64,000 nucleotides of DNA from Clostridia bacterium (lineage in GTDB: Bacteria > Bacillota > Clostridia > Oscillospirales > CAG-272). The stretch spans positions 124,001 through 188,000 of the forward strand of contig JAFUQU010000011.1 in NCBI GenBank assembly GCA_017472255.1, read 5' to 3'. Every line of letters starts with the position of its first letter. The first letter of the stretch is position 1. The notes below the pieces were generated by a model. It had not been told where the DNA came from and did no database searches. It saw only the letters and a program-made list of their open reading frames with translations. The position numbers were made by a program, and so were the translations under genes. Below, one piece after another: positions 60,955 through 64,000 of the stretch.

Positions 60955-62388
60955 ATGAACAACAACATCAAATTCGGAACAGGCGGATGGCGTGCCGTCA
61001 TCGGCGACGACTTTGTTCGCGAAAACATCATGCGCGTGGCGCAGGGCGTGGCAGCCCTCCGCGCCGAGGAAGGCGGTACGACGCCCATTGTGATCGGCTA
61101 CGACCGCCGCTTCCTGTCGGATACGGCGGCGAAGTGGATTGCCGGCGTTCTGGCGGCCAACGATATTCAGGTGCTCTTTCTCAACCGCAGTGCCCCCACG
61201 CCGCTGATTATGCACACCGTGCTCAAGCTGAATCTGGACTACGGCATGGAAGTCACTGCCAGCCACAACCCCTCCGATTACAACGGCATTAAACTGATCG
61301 TCAAGGAGGGGCGGGACGCTCCCGCCGAAACCACCGCCCATCTGGAGGAGCTGATCGCCGCGCTTCCCGAGGTGAAGTCCGTGGACTTCGGTGAAGCCGT
61401 GACGGCGGGGAAGATTACCTACATCAAGAACCCCTTCAACAGCTTTCTGGACGACATTCTGGGCGTGCTGAACACCGAAGCCATCCGGGAACGGGGACTG
61501 CGCATCCTCTTTGACCCGATGCACGGCTCGTCGGTTTACCCGCTGATGGTCATCTTCCACACGGCGCGCTGCACGTTGGACATGATTAACAACAACAAGG
61601 ACGCTTATTTCGGCGGCTCCATGCCCGCGCCCACCGAATCCACGCTGGCCGACCTTTCCCGCCGGGTGGTGGCGGGCGGATACGATTTGGGCATCGGCGT
61701 GGACGGCGACGGCGACCGTCTGGGCATCATCGACGCCAACGGACGCTACATCAGCGCCAACGAAATTCTGGTGCTGCTCTACTACTACCTCCACGAATAC
61801 AAGGGCTGGAAGGGTCCTGTGGTGCGCAATCTGGCGACCACCCATATGCTGGACGCCGTGGCGGAATCCTTCGGCGAGACATGCTATGAGGTGCCCGTCG
61901 GCTTCAAGTGGATTTCCTCCAAAATCGACGAGGTGGACGCTGTGCTGGGCGGCGAATCCTCCGGCGGTCTGACGGTGCGCGGACATATCCACGGCAAGGA
62001 TTCGGTTTATGCCGCCACGCTTTTCGCGGAGATGATCTCCGTCACCGGAAAGTCCCCCTCCGCGCTGATGGACGAGCTGACCGAAAGGTACGGTCGCTAC
62101 GAAATGTGCGAGTTCAACCTCCGTTTTGCGCCCGAGGATAAGGCGCGGATTTCGCATATCATCTTCGACGAGAAGAAGCTGCCCGAATTCGGCGCCGACA
62201 TCGCCCGCGTCGCCTACGAGGACGGCTGCAAGGTATATTTCGCTCCCAAGGCGGACGGCAGCTACGGCGGATTCATCATCTGCCGCTTCTCCGGCACCGA
62301 GCCGCTGCTGCGAATCTTCGCGGAAGCGGACAGCAGGGAAAAGGCGCAGGGCTTCATCGACACCTTCGCGAAGTTTCTGGGGCTGTGA
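60955..62388 (+). CDS. phosphoglucomutase/phosphomannomutase
   Basis: 477 residues. Alpha-D-phosphohexomutase with all four signatures: phosphoserine loop EVTASHNPSDYNG (~100), metal loop GVDGDGDRLGI (~245), sugar-binding loop GGESSGGL (~330) and phosphate-binding CRFSGTEPLLRI (~450). It interconverts hexose-1- and -6-phosphates, linking the galactosides released by GH27/GH36 to glycolysis. Note FGTGGWRAVIGDDF at the N-terminus, as in bacterial PGMs of this type. Confidence 0.94.
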   Translation: MNNNIKFGTGGWRAVIGDDFVRENIMRVAQGVAALRAEEGGTTPIVIGYDRRFLSDTAAKWIAGVLAANDIQVLFLNRSAPTPLIMHTVLKLNLDYGMEVTASHNPSDYNGIKLIVKEGRDAPAETTAHLEELIAALPEVKSVDFGEAVTAGKITYIKNPFNSFLDDILGVLNTEAIRERGLRILFDPMHGSSVYPLMVIFHTARCTLDMINNNKDAYFGGSMPAPTESTLADLSRRVVAGGYDLGIGVDGDGDRLGIIDANGRYISANEILVLLYYYLHEYKGWKGPVVRNLATTHMLDAVAESFGETCYEVPVGFKWISSKIDEVDAVLGGESSGGLTVRGHIHGKDSVYAATLFAEMISVTGKSPSALMDELTERYGRYEMCEFNLRFAPEDKARISHIIFDEKKLPEFGADIARVAYEDGCKVYFAPKADGSYGGFIICRFSGTEPLLRIFAEADSREKAQGFIDTFAKFLGL

Positions 62389-62390
62389 CC

Positions 62391-62915
62391 ATGCGGCTGT
62401 TTCATGTGAGCGAGGATCCGAACCTCTCCGTCTTCGAACCGCGCATACCCACCCGCGCCGACCTTGACCCGGAAGTGCCGCTGGTTTGGGCGCTGGACGA
62501 GGAGCATCTGCCAAACTTCCTGACGCCCCGGGATTGTCCCCGGGTGGCGTATCAGACCGGCGTCAACACCACCGATGAGGACGCGGCGCGATTCTTCACG
62601 CCGCCCCATCGCTATACGCTGGTTATCGAAAGCGGCTGGTTCCCGCTGTTTGCGCAGACCACGCTCTGGCTGTATGAATTCGACCCGTCAGGCTTTATAA
62701 AGCAGGACGACGCGGCGGGCTATTGGGTGGCGACCACAACCCAGACGCCCATCGGCAAGCTCTGCGTCAACGACCTGTTCGACGAGCTGTTCCGCCGGAA
62801 TGTGGAGCTGCGGGTGGTGGAAAACCTCTGGCCCATTGCCGATTCGGTGCAGGGGAGCAGCCTTCAATGGTCGCTTTGCCGGATGAGAAACGCCTGCGAA
62901 AGGCAGACACTATAA
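62391..62915 (+). CDS. DUF6886 family protein
   Basis: 174 residues starting 2 nt after the phosphoglucomutase stop. MRLFHVSEDPNLSVFEPRIPTR, LVWALDEEHLPNFLTPRDCPRV and RYTLVIESGWFPLFAQTTLWLYEFDP are the conserved blocks of this poorly characterised family, which I associate with DUF6886. No signal or membrane segment. The conserved H, R, D and Y residues recall the ADP-ribosyltransferase-like enzymes of the RES/DUF families, but this is only a resemblance. Last gene of the GH27 operon. Confidence 0.7.
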   Translation: MRLFHVSEDPNLSVFEPRIPTRADLDPEVPLVWALDEEHLPNFLTPRDCPRVAYQTGVNTTDEDAARFFTPPHRYTLVIESGWFPLFAQTTLWLYEFDPSGFIKQDDAAGYWVATTTQTPIGKLCVNDLFDELFRRNVELRVVENLWPIADSVQGSSLQWSLCRMRNACERQTL

Positions 62916-62920
62916 AGAAG

Positions 62921-62948
62921 CGAGCCTCCCGCGATTGCGGGAGGCTCG
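62921..62948. terminator. terminator between convergent genes
   Basis: CGAGCCTCCCGC (62921-62932), GATT loop, GCGGGAGGCTCG (62937-62948), then TTCGTTTG. Confidence 0.8.
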
Positions 62949-62963
62949 TTCGTTTGCGATGGA

Positions 62964-63926
62964 TTAAAGGCCGAGGCAGAGAATCGAATAAAGCACCGGG
63001 ATTGTAACGACGGAAATCAGCGTGGTGCCCAGCGTGAACGCCACGGAGCTGTCGGTATCGCCTCCAAAGCTGTCCGCGAAGGTGGACGCCAGCCCGGCGG
63101 TGGGCATGGCAAAGGCGATGAAGAATCCCAAAATCATGTTAGCGTCCACGATTCCGCCGGGAAGCAGCGCTTTCGCAGCAAGGAGCGCCGCCGTGATGAC
63201 GAGCGGATAAGCCGCCAGCCTGAGCGCCGAAACATAGTAGGTTCTCCACGACCCGAACAGCGTTTTCAGCTTTACGCCGCCCAGCTTCATGCCCAGAATC
63301 GTCATGGAGATGGGGGTGACGATATTGCTGAAATGGGTGGAATAGGCGGCAAGCTCGGGAATATAGGATTTGACATTCAGCAGATTCAGCAGGATGCCCG
63401 CGATAAAAGCGATCAGCACCGGATTCAGGAACGCCTTTTTCAGGCTGATTCTGCTTCTGTCGCCCGAAACCAGATAGATGCCCAGGGTGTACATCAGGAT
63501 GTTGGAGATGATGTTGAGCATGATCAGCACGGTCATGACGGGCGAATCCGCGCCGAACACCGACATGGCCAGCGGTATGCCGAGAAATCCGTTATTGGGA
63601 AATACCGCGCAGAAACGCATCATGCCCCGCGTCTTTTCCTGCTTTTCGGCTGCGCTCAGCGGCGCTGACGTGACAAACATCACCAGAATGAAGACCGCGC
63701 CGACAACCGCCGTCAGGACAAGCGTAACCAGCAGTTCTTTGTCGAAGGAAAGATTGTTGATGCAGCTGGTGAGAATCAGAAAGGGCATACCGACGTACAT
63801 CAGCAGCTTGGACAGCGGTCCGGAGCCTTCGGGCTTCAGCTGACCGCTTCGCACCAGCAGAAATCCCGGCACGGCGAGGGAAACGAACAGAATGACATTG
63901 CGCAGCATGATAAGCAATGCGTCCAT
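62964..63926 (-). CDS. AEC (auxin efflux carrier) family transporter
   Basis: 320 residues with ten membrane helices in two inverted halves. FPNNGFLGIPLAMSVFG is the family's conserved N-half motif; the C-half shows AFAMPTAGLASTFADSFGGD before LGTTLISVVTIPVLYSIL. Bacterial members move malate or other organic acids. Ribosome site AAGGAGGATATCAACC. It is alone on the minus strand. Confidence 0.92.
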   Translation of the reverse strand: MDALLIMLRNVILFVSLAVPGFLLVRSGQLKPEGSGPLSKLLMYVGMPFLILTSCINNLSFDKELLVTLVLTAVVGAVFILVMFVTSAPLSAAEKQEKTRGMMRFCAVFPNNGFLGIPLAMSVFGADSPVMTVLIMLNIISNILMYTLGIYLVSGDRSRISLKKAFLNPVLIAFIAGILLNLLNVKSYIPELAAYSTHFSNIVTPISMTILGMKLGGVKLKTLFGSWRTYYVSALRLAAYPLVITAALLAAKALLPGGIVDANMILGFFIAFAMPTAGLASTFADSFGGDTDSSVAFTLGTTLISVVTIPVLYSILCLGL

Positions 63927-63958
63927 GGTTGATATCCTCCTTGTGATGTCTATCGTAT

Positions 63959-63987
63959 ACCATAGATTGAGACCGGAAGGCTGTCTA
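63959..63987 (-). promoter_or_regulatory. promoter of the AEC transporter
   Basis: Minus strand -35 TAGACA (63982-63987), 17-nt spacer, -10 TATGGT (63959-63964). An imperfect palindrome CTATCGTATACCATAG covers the -10 and start region (63950-63965) and may be an operator. Confidence 0.6.
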
Positions 63988-64000
63988 TATCTGCATATGA

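Overview
The window looks like chromosomal DNA from an anaerobic, GC-rich member of the Clostridia, plausibly Oscillospirales-like and gut-associated. This rests on a SPOCS/LysM spore-morphogenesis protein and a SpoIIM-like membrane protein, a flavodiiron protein with a fused rubredoxin, SLH-domain surface anchoring, M20 and M29 peptidases of clostridial type, AGGAGG-type ribosome binding sites and many TTGACA-N17-TATAAT promoters. No rRNA, tRNA, CRISPR array or phage module is visible. Taxonomy is inference; no 16S or marker tree can be run here.

Region 1 (1-31 kb) is mostly housekeeping. It holds proC with an unusual basic tail, a GNAT enzyme, aroK, a RbsD/FucU mutarotase and an aspartate carbamoyltransferase fused to a PyrI-type zinc tail. 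These are followed by an Rpn-family nuclease, the SPOCS/LysM protein, a NagD-like phosphatase, and a cell-wall group (M23-like coiled-coil protein, MreB/Mbl homologue, GH3 lipoprotein). Next come lepA - S66 peptidase - hemW, a superoxide-dismutase-fold protein without metal ligands, a Sapep/PepV-like peptidase, a ClC channel, and a Crp/Fnr regulator with a flavodiiron protein. An M29 aminopeptidase, a GH36 alpha-galactosidase, a secreted SGNH hydrolase and an AT-rich AlkZ-like gene close the region. A short palindromic repeat occurs in three copies (7.9, 13.6 and 17.8 kb).

Region 2 (31-64 kb) is a carbohydrate-acquisition island. An IclR / KDPG-type aldolase / KDGal kinase / XRE operon lies divergent from an Asp-box (sialidase-fold) protein, and both promoters carry the same TTCGCATATGC motif. 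Four paralogous solute-binding lipoproteins (35.9, 46.2, 48.7 and 54.9 kb) sit beside AraC or DeoR regulators and cytoplasmic sugar oxidoreductases, sugar kinases or phosphodiesterases, but no ABC permease or ATPase is present. One paralogue is broken by a TGA at a conserved Trp codon. An SLH-anchored alpha/alpha-toroid protein and a DUF4430 lipoprotein form an operon that together matches the two-domain architecture of transcobalamin. The last part holds a degenerate FAD-protein/FAD-oxidoreductase pair, a decayed TIM-barrel isomerase, and a GH27 alpha-galactosidase / phosphoglucomutase operon.

Taken together, secreted or surface lipoproteins capture ligands outside. Many one-component regulators sense the internal sugars. 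Cytoplasmic alpha-galactosidases, dehydrogenases, kinases and aldolases feed the products into central metabolism. The decayed genes, repeats and MITE-like element show that the accessory half is evolving quickly.
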